A stretch of DNA of 64,000 bases from Apostichopus japonicus (Eukaryota; Echinodermata; Holothuroidea; Aspidochirotida; Stichopodidae): NCBI RefSeq assembly GCF_037975245.1, contig NC_092568.1, positions 9,699,501 through 9,763,500 of the forward strand, in the 5' to 3' direction. The notes under the pieces are model-generated. The model ran no database searches. It worked only from the letters and a program-made list of their open reading frames with translations, and was not told the DNA's origin. Made by a program: the position numbers and the translations under genes. Each line of letters starts with the position of its first letter. The stretch's first letter is position 1. Shown piece after piece: positions 15,501 through 24,310 of the stretch.

Positions 15501-18500
15501 CATTCAGTAGTTGAGGTTATTATCCACACACACACACATCTTATCTTCCTCATTCTTCTTAATGCTGGTCACAGTACACAGTACTTAAGCTCTTCATGCA
15601 TTAGGAAGTCTTTGTCCAGTGACAATTTGCAGTGATATTTTCCCCAGACATATACTGTATACAGTACAATAAACATCATGTAATATAGATTTATATACTG
15701 ATATTTATGTCAGTTGGCTGATGGAAACCAGTCAGGTCCTAAGTACTGCAAAGTGACTTGGCATAATGACAAATATTTTAATTACATTTACAGCCAGCGT
15801 GCCCCCTCTCTCCATGGTGCCTCCTTTGTTGATGAATTTGACCCCAATGAGACAATTTTCTGTTTCAATGATAATTGTAACCTTTGTAGTCATACAGGCA
15901 GATGAGTGTGTGTACTGTATGTGTGCGCATGTATGTGTGAGATGCCTTGCTTGTAAACAAGGTATCTCCAGAAGGGACGCTGTAAACAATATCAAATTTT
16001 TGGTGTGTAGGAGTACCACATTGAGTAGAAAGAGCCTATTGTTTTGGTAGAGGTCAAAGGTCATTTGGTGTCAACAGGGGTCAAATTTTGAAAACATTGT
16101 AAACACAATATTTCAAGAAGGGAAGCTTAGAACAATCTCATATTTAGTATGTAGTTTTGAAACATTTGAGTTCAAGATCCCTTTTGTTTTAGTTGGAGGT
16201 CAAAGGTCATTTGGGGTCACCAGGGGTAAAATTGTGAAACCTTGTACACACGATATCTCAAGAAGGGAAGCTTGGACCAATCTCATATTTAGTATGTAGT
16301 TGTGACACGTAAAGTACAAGAAGCCTATTGTTTTTTGTGTAGGTCAAATGTCATTTGGAGAAACCAGGAGTCAAATTTTGGAAACCTTGTCTTATACTCT
16401 ACCGTATCTCCCACGGACCAGCCTATTAGATAACATGTGCATTACACCTCATTAGAATAGGAGAGGCTGTTCGCAACTGGAAATTACAGTAGCTTAAGGG
16501 CATCTGTAGATATGTACCAAGAAGTCTCGACCAAATCTCCATTGCCTTAAGTGTGTCACTAACTTACGTCGCTTCATACATGCCTGTGCACAAAGGTGTG
16601 TAATGAACATTGTACTGTTTGTACATACTTAATGTATTGGAATGGACGATATCATTGGTGAATAATCAGTATTATATCTTTGCTTCCGTTGTTGAAGTTT
16701 TACGTTATATTTCAAAATTGTCGAGATTCAGTGCAAAATACTAACTTCAGGTTTGAATGTAGTCACTGGCGGATCCAGGGCCTTTGTTTGGGAGGGGCCA
16801 AAGTGGCATTAGAGTGATATGGGGGAGGGGTGTAAGGGGAGGGGGTGCCCCCCTCCCCTTTGGAAAATTTTCTATTGCTGAATGCCCTCAGATGCAATTT
16901 GGTGCAACAAAAGTGTACAATGGTGATGTTAATTTACTTCTAAAAAAAATGTTTTCCAGGTATAATTTTCTAAAATATTTATAAAACAAAGTTGGGGTCA
17001 TCTTTCTCAAGAAATTTTATTTCTCATAGGTTATAAATTTCTTACAACCAGCCTGTAACTGCAAAATGGTGTTAAACTGTAAATCCTCATGCTCATACAT
17101 TTACATAGCTCCCAACTCTTGAGAAGGCAAATGCTGGTCCATGCCACGAATCGCCGTCCTGGGAGAGGGGTATAAGGGGAGGGGGTGTCCCCTGGTGATG
17201 GGAATCCTGGTGATGCCTACATGTAAAATGGTGGCACTTAGAAAGGCTTTTGTCACCCAAAATTTTCTGAGAAATATACATTTTTTTGTGTGTAAAATCA
17301 ATAAATTGAATAGTAGGTGATAATTCATTCTTTCCCGTGGCATGAAAATGTTCGCTGCTCGCCCCAATGAAAAGAATTATAGGCTAATTTGAGGTTCAAA
17401 TGATGCTGTAAAGGAGGTTTTATACTCTATTATGCTAAATGCTAAAGAAATGATGGTTGCTAGGTCAAAATTTGATGCAAATTTTTTTATGTATACTTGA
17501 CAATTACAATGCGGTTTTTTCGGATGCTTGTGCGGGTCAGCGGGTTTGGGTGTTAGAGAGCGGGTCTAATTCCTGCGAATTGCGGGTCAGTTGGGAGCTC
17601 TGCATTTAATTTTAAACCAGAAAACGAAAAGGTTTAGACTAGTCTACCACTGCTATTCCTCTTGATTTTTTTAATTTCCAATCATATGATTTAGCGGATG
17701 TTCGGAAACACTTTTTGGCTCACCTTTGGGGGGGCCATGGCCCCCCTTGGCCCCCCCTTGGATCCGCCAGTGGATGTAGTAACGTTGGGGAAATGACCAG
17801 GCCCATGTTCATTGAAATTAACTGTCGCTTAGTTAGATGTTTTAGAGGCAAACCAGACACAATATCTTGGGGACGGTAAAATTCACCCTGCGCCTGCTTA
17901 ATGTATGGCTTGTAGGAGTACCACATTGAGTAGAAGAAGCCTGTTGTCTTTGATAGAGATCAATCTGTTTGCTGAATACAAGAAAAGTTTCCATCTCGGT
18001 ACTCAGCTGCCAATGTGAATATTGTTTGTCATATCTCAATGCTTTTTGCTGCTCTACTAAGATTGAAATATGTTGTTTAACATGGCTATAACCAACAGCA
18101 AAGTGTGTCACAGTCGTATAAGATTATTAATGTAGCATCATTGAAACCACATTGCAGGTTTGCTGTAAGGTTTATAAGAATATTTTCAATTTGGTTGTGA
18201 TTGAGTTTTATATCTTCGACACTGCAAAATACAGTAGTCACCATACATTAACTGAGGTGAAGCATTTGATTTTTTGCTACATGTTAATGAAAATATATCA
18301 CTTCAAGTTGTAACAGTGGAATGCAGATCTTTTAAAACCTGATACTGAGCAAATATGAATAAAAGTGAAACAGACTTTGCTGTACCTATAAACCAATACC
18401 CTCAACTTTGTGATGGAAATAGATTTTAGTGTAAACTGAGGAGATCTGAATCAGACTGTGGCCCCTAGATCACAGCTTCCTGATATATCCAGGGGCCCCA

Positions 18501-20454
18501 GGTTGAGTGTAACCAGAGGCTGTTTTTCACTCCACTCAGGTTTCAAACAGAAGGGAACAAGTGGTTACGAACATTGAGGCTACCTTAAAAGTAAGGTCAA
18601 AGTTATTGCTATTTATTTGCATAGTGTCTGAATATCAGTCCCTACAGCTTTTATCTCGGTACATTGTCAAAGTTGGAAGTTGTATTCAGTGTTGCTATTT
18701 TGGCATTTTAAATGCCCAAAATAACCAAATTTGGCATTTTTTAATTGCCTTACCAATTTAGGAAAAATAGTAGCTAAAAATTGTGAAATACCGATCCCAA
18801 AGAACAAATTGATTTCAACCATTTCATGTTGTTCGCTCGACCTCAAGGTTGCATATAGGCCTAGGCATCCGGTAAAAACATTGCAAGTTTTGTAAAAACA
18901 TATCACTCCCTAATGTTCATCTAGAATTCAGTTTCCAGTTTCACAAACGATACAAGAAAACACCCCTAAGAACATCTGTAAATACTGTATGTAGTGTTGT
19001 GTAGACCTACTATTTAATAGAGGTCTGCTACTTAATGTGTAATAAACCAAGTTAAATATGCTTTAAAAAACACGGGATGACAAAGGAAGCATCTGTACCC
19101 TGCCAACTATTCTACGTACGATACTGCTTACAAATGATAATTTCCATTAAATCATACTCGTTTTACCAGCATCAGCTTGTTTCATGCGGCTCCTGTGGTA
19201 AGTTTTGAAAATTTGGGCAAGGTTTCAAACTTCAGGCAAGAACATTTTGCAATCCCCAAATTGGGAGGTTCCATATGCCTATGACCATTGGTCAAAGGTT
19301 TTAATTTCCACATAAAGATCATTGCTGTAAAACTTATTTTCCCCTCCCTATCCTAGTGCAGGGGCATATAGCCAGCATTCATGGAATGAGGGGGCATTAA
19401 TTTTTGTCCCTCTTCCCACCCCCTCTTTCATTACATTGGGCCCTGGCAGTAAACCATGTTGTTTTTGCATGTATATAAAACTGCTGAGGTACTACGGGGA
19501 GCTCAATAACAGCTCCCTGTGTTCTGAGTACCAAAGCAAACTTTAATGTACACCTCTGTAGCAAAATTGGCCAAATATAATTCTTACTATGTGATACCAA
19601 ATATATTACTCTATAGATATCTTTTTTCAATCTTAGAAAAATGAGCAATGATGCAGTAGAGAAAAAATCTTCAATGACTCACCTCCATTTTGATCTATTG
19701 CCATTCCAATTGTTCCGCCTGTGAACAAGACTAACACTCTGCTTTCCATTTCATTCAGGTGCTCACGTGATCCATACACTGCATGCAAACTGCTGGCTTT
19801 GCTGAGGGAGGCCTCTGAATAGTGGAGATCCTCTAAACGGGATCCGCAAGACAACGCCTTGACCAGAGATTTGCTGTTATTATATACAATAACACAATAC
19901 TACTTGATAACCTTTAAAGTGCAATATCAGGGCCCTGACAGTATAGGGGAAGGAGAGGTTAGTCCCCAATAACTTTTGGGGTGGTGCCTACAATGTGACC
20001 ATGTCTTTCTAATCTAGTGTGATATGATACTGTGTACGTCACGTGTACATGTTGCAACAATTGAATTCTTACAACAAGGCTATCACTTTGTCAAGAGAGT
20101 ACAGGCTAGCCCTATCTCGAGCCTGAGCCTAATACTCAACTTGTAGAAATGTTTCAAGTGGGCTACTTTGTATAATTCTGACAGTTATGGTACAGGCATG
20201 CTACTATACACCCATCTAGCTCCCCTTCCCCTTCAATACAAGAGATCAGTAGTACTAGTGATTTAATCCATGTGTGTGTGTGTGTGTTGATTTTAGCACA
20301 GATACAACTGTGCTCTTATTTAGAACACACAAATAGGATACTGAGTTGTCAGCAATAAAACGCACACAAATTTAAAATGGAATTATTCTTACCCAGGAAC
20401 TGGTTTGATCCCCAATATCGGTCCACGCTTCCGTCCAATGTTAGTGGAATCCAT
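450..20454 (-). CDS. ASPG: L-asparaginase / 60 kDa lysophospholipase-like gene (nine exons, 3' end off the window)
   Basis: Type I (cytosolic) L-asparaginase family, which hydrolyses asparagine to aspartate and ammonia. Animal members carry C-terminal ankyrin repeats and are also called 60 kDa lysophospholipase. I assembled nine exons: 20454-20393, 19873-19683, 12398-12287, 8754-8433, 6833-6707, 3724-3612, 2502-2317, 1719-1483 and 545-450. All junctions are GT..AG, and the phases join into 1446 nt (482 codons) without a stop. Family landmarks appear in order: TGGTIGM at residues 72-78 (nucleophile Thr75), [16 protein letters not shown] from 172 (Thr174, Asp175), LTGAQVP from 197, [14 protein letters not shown] to 246 (Lys246), [27 protein letters not shown], then an ankyrin-type start. 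The Thr/Thr-Asp-Lys set typical of catalytic type I enzymes is complete, so activity is likely. There is no signal peptide. About 70 residues precede the catalytic core, more than in human ASPG. The last ankyrin repeats and the stop lie left of base 1. Asparaginase identity is firm; lipase activity is not something the sequence shows. Confidence 0.95.
546..2316. other. ASPG introns 7 and 8, no gene content seen beyond exon 8
   Basis: Apart from exon 8 (1483-1719) there are only short homopolymer runs, such as C9 near 1050 and G9 near 2086. The plus-strand readings over exon 8 are shadows of the coding strand. Confidence 0.5.
1483..1719 (-). CDS. ASPG: ASPG exon 8 (end of asparaginase domain)
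   Basis: Acceptor ttttag|GTT and donor GAG|gtaggg, 79 codons. It encodes [20 protein letters not shown] and NIRGEMSVL, the conserved end of the asparaginase fold. A less conserved linker ending in LLLTSEE follows. Confidence 0.95.
2317..2502 (-). CDS. ASPG: ASPG exon 7
   Basis: Acceptor tttacag|GCT and donor TCG|gtgagc, exactly 62 codons. It encodes [20 protein letters not shown] and [17 protein letters not shown], close to the corresponding human ASPG segment. Confidence 0.95.
2870..3145. repeat. Dispersed repeat R1, copy 1
   Basis: Collinear with 24035-24310 through shared blocks: ctctggaat..ctcctttaagg, gatgatgac, caggcctatatg, ttgtaaacat, and ttgaggcca followed by a gtcgcat/gttgcat block. 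It is diverged and carries no ORF. The family is unidentified; it lies in ASPG intron 6. Confidence 0.55.
3612..3724 (-). CDS. ASPG: ASPG exon 6
   Basis: Acceptor ctttag|TT and donor ACT|gtaagt, 113 nt. It encodes [18 protein letters not shown] and [24 protein letters not shown] is the start of the C-terminal asparaginase subdomain. The phase agrees with exons 5 and 7. Confidence 0.93.
3725..6706. other. ASPG intron 5, no further feature recognised
   Basis: About 3 kb of AT-rich intron. It holds a C10/A8 homopolymer junction at about 6081-6101 and a short (AAAT)n run at about 6541-6568. No coding exon or clear mobile element is visible. Confidence 0.5.
6707..6833 (-). CDS. ASPG: ASPG exon 5 (catalytic Lys segment)
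   Basis: Acceptor ttcacag|GTA and donor ATAG|gtataa, 127 nt. It encodes [19 protein letters not shown] and [10 protein letters not shown]. The Lys after RGNRSV aligns with the catalytic Lys of type I asparaginases. Phase is 0 in, 1 out. Confidence 0.95.
8433..8754 (-). CDS. ASPG: ASPG exon 4 (HGTDTM catalytic motif)
   Basis: The largest exon (322 nt). A long pyrimidine tract precedes its ctccag acceptor, and the donor is GAG|gtgggg. It encodes residues 122-229: [55 protein letters not shown] and IPE. These are the second asparaginase signature and the substrate-binding DSS/TDT residues. A second acceptor 9 nt downstream (tatccag) would also keep the frame. Confidence 0.95.
10581..10800. repeat. 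Dispersed repeat R2, copy 1
   Basis: Direct-orientation relative of 17925-18165. Shared blocks include aagaagcctgttgtcttt, gctgaatacaa, aagtttccatctc, gaatattgtttgtca, attgaa.tatgttgtt and gaaaccaca.tgcag. It is about 80 percent similar by eye and has no ORF. Confidence 0.65.
12287..12398 (-). CDS. ASPG: ASPG exon 3
   Basis: Acceptor tttcctag|TG and donor CC|gtaagt, 112 nt. It encodes [10 protein letters not shown] and [15 protein letters not shown], matching the segment between the nucleophile loop and the DSS motif in ASPG proteins (LHD/FHD followed by a variable loop). It starts with two bases and ends with two, fitting exons 2 and 4. It lies between two long introns of about 7.3 and 3.5 kb. 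Confidence 0.9.
12427..13078. repeat. Pair of 44-bp direct repeats flanking GC-rich repeat debris
   Basis: The segment starting tcatggatttcattaaactt occurs at 12427-12470 and again at 13036-13078 with only a few differences. Between them are several GTCCCCGAT units at 12520-12600 that form short hairpins. Segment 12840-12920 matches, in inverse orientation, the G-rich interior of the element at 16764-17772. Segment 12950-13035 matches 49014-49110 in inverse orientation. This looks like layered transposon remnants in ASPG intron 2. Confidence 0.5.
13079..15900. other. Intron 2 of ASPG, no feature recognised
   Basis: AT-rich sequence with a short tandem duplication of tgtgattgatttgag near 14730 and a (CA)n run near 15526. 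There is no coding exon that fits the ASPG phases, which are already satisfied by exons 2 and 3. Confidence 0.45.
15955..16395. repeat. About 145-bp tandem repeat, three units
   Basis: The phrase aggtcaaaggtcatttgg recurs at 16051, 16197 and 16341 (last copy aggtcaaatgtcatttgg), giving spacings of 146 and 144. Each unit also carries a tatctcaagaagggaagctt-like block, a catatttagtatgtagtt block and cctattgtttt. A diverged single copy lies at about 34600-34795. Confidence 0.8.
16764..17772. mobile_element. Non-autonomous hAT-like DNA transposon (TIR CACTGGCGGATCC)
   Basis: The left end CACTGGCGGATCCAGGG and right end CCTTGGATCCGCCAGTG form terminal inverted repeats. Flanks are aatgtagt (16756-16763) and gatgtagt (17773-17780), an 8-bp target-site duplication with one mismatch, as expected for an old hAT insertion. 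The interior is G/C-homopolymer rich with no transposase. A possible nested element with ends CATAGCTCCCAACT (17104) and AGTTGGGAGCTCTG (about 17604) lies inside. Confidence 0.8.
17925..18165. repeat. Dispersed repeat R2, copy 2
   Basis: Matches 10581-10800 in the same orientation; see that entry for shared blocks. The first 30 bases (gtaggagtaccacattgagtag) also match the sequence at 16006-16030, next to the 145-bp tandem repeat, so the two repeats may belong to one larger family. Confidence 0.65.
18166..19682. other. Part of ASPG intron 2, nothing firm
   Basis: No exon or complete repeat recognised. A stub beginning caggggcatatagccagc at 19368 resembles a hAT-type terminus, but no partner end was found. 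Confidence 0.35.
19683..19873 (-). CDS. ASPG: ASPG exon 2 (nucleophile motif TGGTIGM)
   Basis: Acceptor aacag|c and donor GGAG|gtgagt. It encodes residues 22-84, including [11 protein letters not shown], the N-terminal asparaginase signature with the nucleophilic Thr. The first two thirds are a low-similarity leader. Phase in and phase out both agree with the neighbouring exons. Confidence 0.93.
20393..20454 (-). CDS. ASPG: ASPG exon 1 (start codon exon)
   Basis: ATG at 20454, then 20 codons plus two bases, ending at a GG|gtaaga donor. It encodes [20 protein letters not shown] plus a Gly split across the junction. The leftover GG is completed by the first base of exon 2. An ATG chosen here opens directly into the frame of the TGGTIGM motif. 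A possible 5'UTR acceptor (ttctag, about 20489) lies upstream. Confidence 0.8.
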
Positions 20455-20812
20455 TAGGCTCTACTGCGAATTCTTGCATAGGCTAGAACCAAAAAAGATT
20501 AATATTAATCGATGAAGAAACACCCAAACAGTTCGAGCCGGTCAGTTACCAAGATCGACAAAATTGCTTATGAAACGTAATAACACAACACGACAACACC
20601 AGCACAGGAAATTGCCTTCGAAATGGTCTCTTCTCATAGTCATAAACTACATACTGATCCGCAAATTAATGTTATACATAATATTTTACGCCAAGATAAT
20701 TGCACAATCTCAACGTGAGTGCCTACGATACAGTTTTGTTTACATTAATGTGTGTAGATAGAGAGTTCATAGATTATTTATAGACCTCACAAACGCGTTT
20801 ACAACGTGACTA

Positions 20813-20870
20813 CCGCCATGAATCAACTCTGTGACGTCATTGAATTTGAGATTTTCATTGGCTTACTTTA
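20813..20870 (-). promoter_or_regulatory. Candidate ASPG promoter elements (CRE, CCAAT)
   Basis: A perfect CRE palindrome TGACGTCA at 20832-20839, an inverted CCAAT box (cattgg, 20856-20861) and a YY1-like gccatg at 20816-20821. They lie about 380 bp upstream of the ASPG ATG, in a locally GC-richer patch. The motifs are seen; promoter activity and direction are inferred. Confidence 0.35.
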
Positions 20871-21060
20871 CCACACCTCCAAGCACACCAGTCGAAACAG
20901 CCAAATCAAAACAAAGGACTCTCAGTCGTTCTATGTTTTGACATGAGTTGGCGGCAATTTTTATTGCTTGGCTGAGTGTTTTAGAATAAAGATAAAGTGC
21001 AACGCTTTCTTTCCCGTGTGTAAGGGTTCTTGCAGAAATCTCGTCGACGAAGTAGGACAT
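20863..21060 (-). CDS. Possible small protein or first exon, function unknown
   Basis: From an ATG in good context (cacaaaATGT) at 21060 there are 65 codons to a TAA at 20863. The peptide begins MSYFVDEISARTLTHGKES and continues VALYLYSKTLSQAIKIAAN, an amphipathic-helix-like stretch. Its composition looks like real coding sequence rather than intergenic noise. A donor-like AA|gtaagc coincides with the stop, so it could instead be the first exon of a longer transcript. It does not join ASPG exon 1 in frame, because a TAG intervenes after the ttctag acceptor. I do not recognise the family. Confidence 0.3.
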   Translation of the reverse strand: MSYFVDEISARTLTHGKESVALYLYSKTLSQAIKIAANSCQNIERLRVLCFDLAVSTGVLGGVVK

Positions 21061-21661
21061 TTTGTGCAATGGGATATTTAAGAGAGAGAAAAGAACAATA
21101 ACCGTTCAATTTAATTTACAACCAGCGATTAGAGTTGTCTTAGTTGTTTCATGGGCTACTACAGCCGACCCCCAAAATCCTCATCTCATCCCCTCGACCA
21201 CAGATGACGACACCCAGTGGCGTAGTTAGGATTTTTTGAGTGGGGGGGCCATGGGGGGGCTGTTCTTTCTAGTGGGGGGGCCGGAGGTTACTATCTAAGC
21301 GGAGCGCCACCATGGTTGGCGCGGAGCGTACAGAGAAAATTTGAGATTTTCAGCACCCCCCAGATCGCAGGAGATGGCACCTGTGAGGCAAAATAGCAAC
21401 CAAAAAAGATGTGCAACTTTGGTGACAGAAATGCAAAAAAAGTTTTTTCTCTTTCATGCTGACTGGCCTTGCCAACTCAACCAGAATTTTAACTTGAGGG
21501 AAGTTGGCATCATTTGCAGGAATTTCAGAATTCCCAATATTTTATATCTCTACCAGTAGTGGAAAATCCTGTTTCGACAGTTTCGTGGCCATAAAAAAGT
21601 TGTTTTGTGGAATATTCAATGACATATATTCATTTGACTCGAGGCAATATATGAATACCTG

Positions 21662-22921
21662 CATGGGCGGCGATCTGTTTCAAATATTAAGGGGGGGGGG
21701 GACATCTGCTTGGATGCAGGCGAATTACTGTCAAAGCGGAGCGCCACCATTGGTTGGCGCGCAGCGTACAAGAAAATTTCTGGTTTTGATAGCCCCCCAG
21801 ATGACCGGAAATGGCACTTCTCGGGCTTGAAAATGACCAACCAGATGTACACTTTTGCCTGAGAACCAAGTTTTTCCTAATAGTTTTTTTTTTCATTCAT
21901 AACCTTTTGTTAAGATTGTCACCAGTCACACATCATGTTCGACCTCATTGCATTTGTAGGTAATTCTACGTAACGCCCCACAATACCCGTCAGCCCCACT
22001 TTTCAAGGTTTTAAGCCCATTATTTGTTCAGAATTTGAATAATAAATTCACTTCAAAACATACCCATAATGTTGCACTAAATTTCATCTATGGACAACCA
22101 ATATAGAAAACCCCCCCTCAACCACTAACAGACCGGTCAAAATTGTACGAGTGTAGAGGGAAGTATACTATGATGAAGAATATTGTCAAGGAATTTTCGA
22201 AATTTCAGACACAGTTAAATTATTGGTGTACAAATATTAAAACCTCTTATAACGGCTACTATAAAACTTCGATATCATAGAAAATCCCCAAAAAATATGC
22301 TCGAGGGGGGGGGGGGGGCGGTCTCCACCCCTTCACCCCCCCCCCCTCCCTTGGCTACGCACCTGCGGTTAGAAATCTTGTAGGAAACAGGCCAAATGGA
22401 AACCCAGTGAACCCATATCGATGTGGATCCTATGTATGATTGTACGTACTTACACTCATACACAAGATGCAAACCAAATTTCATTACGGATGCGGTCCGT
22501 CTAGCTATTCATTTCGAGAAAAAAAAGTAAAAACTACTTTCGGTCATATATAGTAACAAATTGTGACACGGTTAGACAGGCGCTTTGCGAGGAATTTGCC
22601 AAGGGAGGGGCAAAGCTTGTACCCAGACTTTCTAAGCGTAGCGCCACCATAAGTTGGCGCGAAGCGCAAAAGAAAATTTTGGCCGAAAATGCCTCCCAGA
22701 TCGCTGGAAATGGCACTTCCCAGGCCTTGTAAGTTGCATCTAAGCATTTTCTATTTTGAAATTACTAGCGATATCATAAAAAAATACAAAACATATGCTT
22801 AAAAAAAAACTATGCCACCAAATATTGGGGGGGGGGATATAAGATACTATATCCCCCACCTGAAATATTGGGGGGACATGTCCCCCCCGTCCCCCCCCCC
22901 CCCCCATGATCGCCACCCATG
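21662..22921. mobile_element. hAT-like element B, copy 1, nested in A
   Basis: Termini CATGGGCGGCGAT and ATCGCCACCCATG are inverted repeats. The 8-bp duplication aatacctg occurs at 21654-21661 and 22922-22929. Inside, the end of element C (ctacgcacctg, to 22364) precedes the start of element C (caggcgctttgcgagg, from about 22577). This is the reverse of the order in copy 2, and both C ends carry cggttaga. Confidence 0.85.
22353..22583. repeat. Permuted termini of element C (junction of a tandem rearrangement)
   Basis: The C right end is followed by cggttaga, then about 200 bp of element-B body, then cggttaga and the C left end. In copy 2 (26040-26315) the order is normal. The arrangement is what a tandem duplication of C plus its flanks, later trimmed, would leave. 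Confidence 0.6.
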
Positions 22922-23519
22922 AATACCTGATACCTCGGCTCAGAACAAACGGAGCCAATCTTTTGATAGATTGTTGCGCTAGGTGGAAGCACTGAACATA
23001 TTTTCAGCAGATATCGCTATCACGCAGCACAACAAGGTTCGTGGTGTATGGTCGCAATCGTCGCATCGACCATTGCCATGCCATGCTGTGTGACCATTCT
23101 CATGATTACTACAGATATTGTATTATTCTTATTCTGCCAGATGCAGACGAGAAAATTGTGTAACTCTATTACCCAAATTATTGAACAAAAAATATTAGCG
23201 AATCGCACTGATGAGTGTGTTTTTTTTTACCCCATTCCCAGTGGGGGGGCCAGTGGGGGGGCCAGCCGATTTCATGGGGGGGCCTCGGCCCCCCAGGCCC
23301 CCCCGTAGCTACGCCACTGACGACACCGTAAAGTGATCCACCTATATGCACGGACTGAGACGCAGACAAGCAGATTGCACTTTTTTTCAAAAACCATTGA
23401 CGTACATAGTCAGTGTGCTTGCTGAACACAGACAAATTGACGGGAACGGCTTGTGTGAAACGCGCCAACGTAAGGATGATAAACTTAGCTTGATTTGAGT
23501 ATCACTATGTATGTATTGT

Positions 23520-23745
23520 ATTTTAGATCCTCCTGCAAGCAGGAACTAGCGAAGAAGCCATAATTGGCTTATCAAAGCCGCAAGCTGACCGAAGTCAGTC
23601 TCTTAGATTCATATTTAACGTCCATGATTATGAATTGTCAATTGTCAACAACTCTGTAACTGGACGACATACATTAATCTTAACGTGACTCGATCTCGGG
23701 ACCACATGATTGAAAGGCACCGTTAAACCACTGAGCTAAAATTCC
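23520..23745 (-). repeat. tRNA-derived SINE-A, copy on minus strand
   Basis: Read on the minus strand it has an A-box-like tagctcagtggt (23727-23738), a degraded B box around 23686-23698, then a body matching the plus-strand copy at 29884-30125. Shared blocks include gacgttaaat, gcttgcgg/gcttgcag and a ctcctgcaagcagg/gttcctgcttgcgg block. It is a retroposed tRNA relative, not a functional tRNA. Confidence 0.75.
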
Positions 23746-24034
23746 ACTATCATATATATATTTAACCCATGTAAGCGTTGGAGCCTCTACTACATATCAC
23801 ATAGGGTCGATCATGTTTGTTTCTTACAATTCTTTTATGTCTTATCTTATGGCTGCTTCGCGAGGATCAGTTTAACTAGTTCTTTGATCCCACATCGACC
23901 GGGATTTGTTACGGCAAAACAACTCCCTACATCGACGGACATCGCCAACGTTGCCTAGAAATACCGACTGAAGGGCCGTCCGAAGCTGGCTGGACCTGGA
24001 GGAAGAGAGAAGGCAAATAAGAAACAGCTAAACC

Positions 24035-24310
24035 TCTGGAATACTCCTTTAAGGCTACATTGACGATGACGTCATCTCTCCCAGTGCCTGTTTAATGTTA
24101 ATGTGAATCCATTGTTTAATTAATTTTAATAACTCATCTAATATAGGTCAACCGTCGTACAGGCCTATATGAACAATGTAACACCCTTGGACGACATTCG
24201 ATATCACATTGTCCGTGACCTTGAAATTTGTTATGCCTTGTAAACATATTATTTGAGGCCATTAGGGCTACGACTGATCATGATTTAGCCAATTTTATGT
24301 CGCATCGGCG
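24035..24310. repeat. Dispersed repeat R1, copy 2
   Basis: Diverged direct relative of 2870-3145. This copy includes gatgacgtcatc at the position of gatgacatcag in copy 1. No ORF. Confidence 0.55.

Larger units (their letters stand above)
21215..23319. mobile_element. hAT-like transposon A, copy 1 (composite host of nested elements)
   Basis: Left terminus CAGTGGCGTAGTTAGG and right terminus GTAGCTACGCCACTG are inverted repeats. Exact 8-bp target-site duplications acgacacc flank it at 21207-21214 and 23320-23327. It is 2105 bp with no transposase ORF. It contains element B (21662-22921), many G-homopolymer runs and three copies of a GC hairpin motif. hAT membership is inferred from the 8-bp duplication and the CA..TG ends. 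Confidence 0.88.

Noticed and set aside
17104-17604. Separate nested element with CATAGCTCCCAACT ends
   Set aside because: The inverted ends are short and the flanking 8-mers match only if the borders are shifted, so I mention it only as possible.
21687-22992. Short Gly/Pro-rich open frames in the G-run regions
   Set aside because: They result from G/C homopolymers in the hAT-like elements, and overlapping frames are equally open on both strands.
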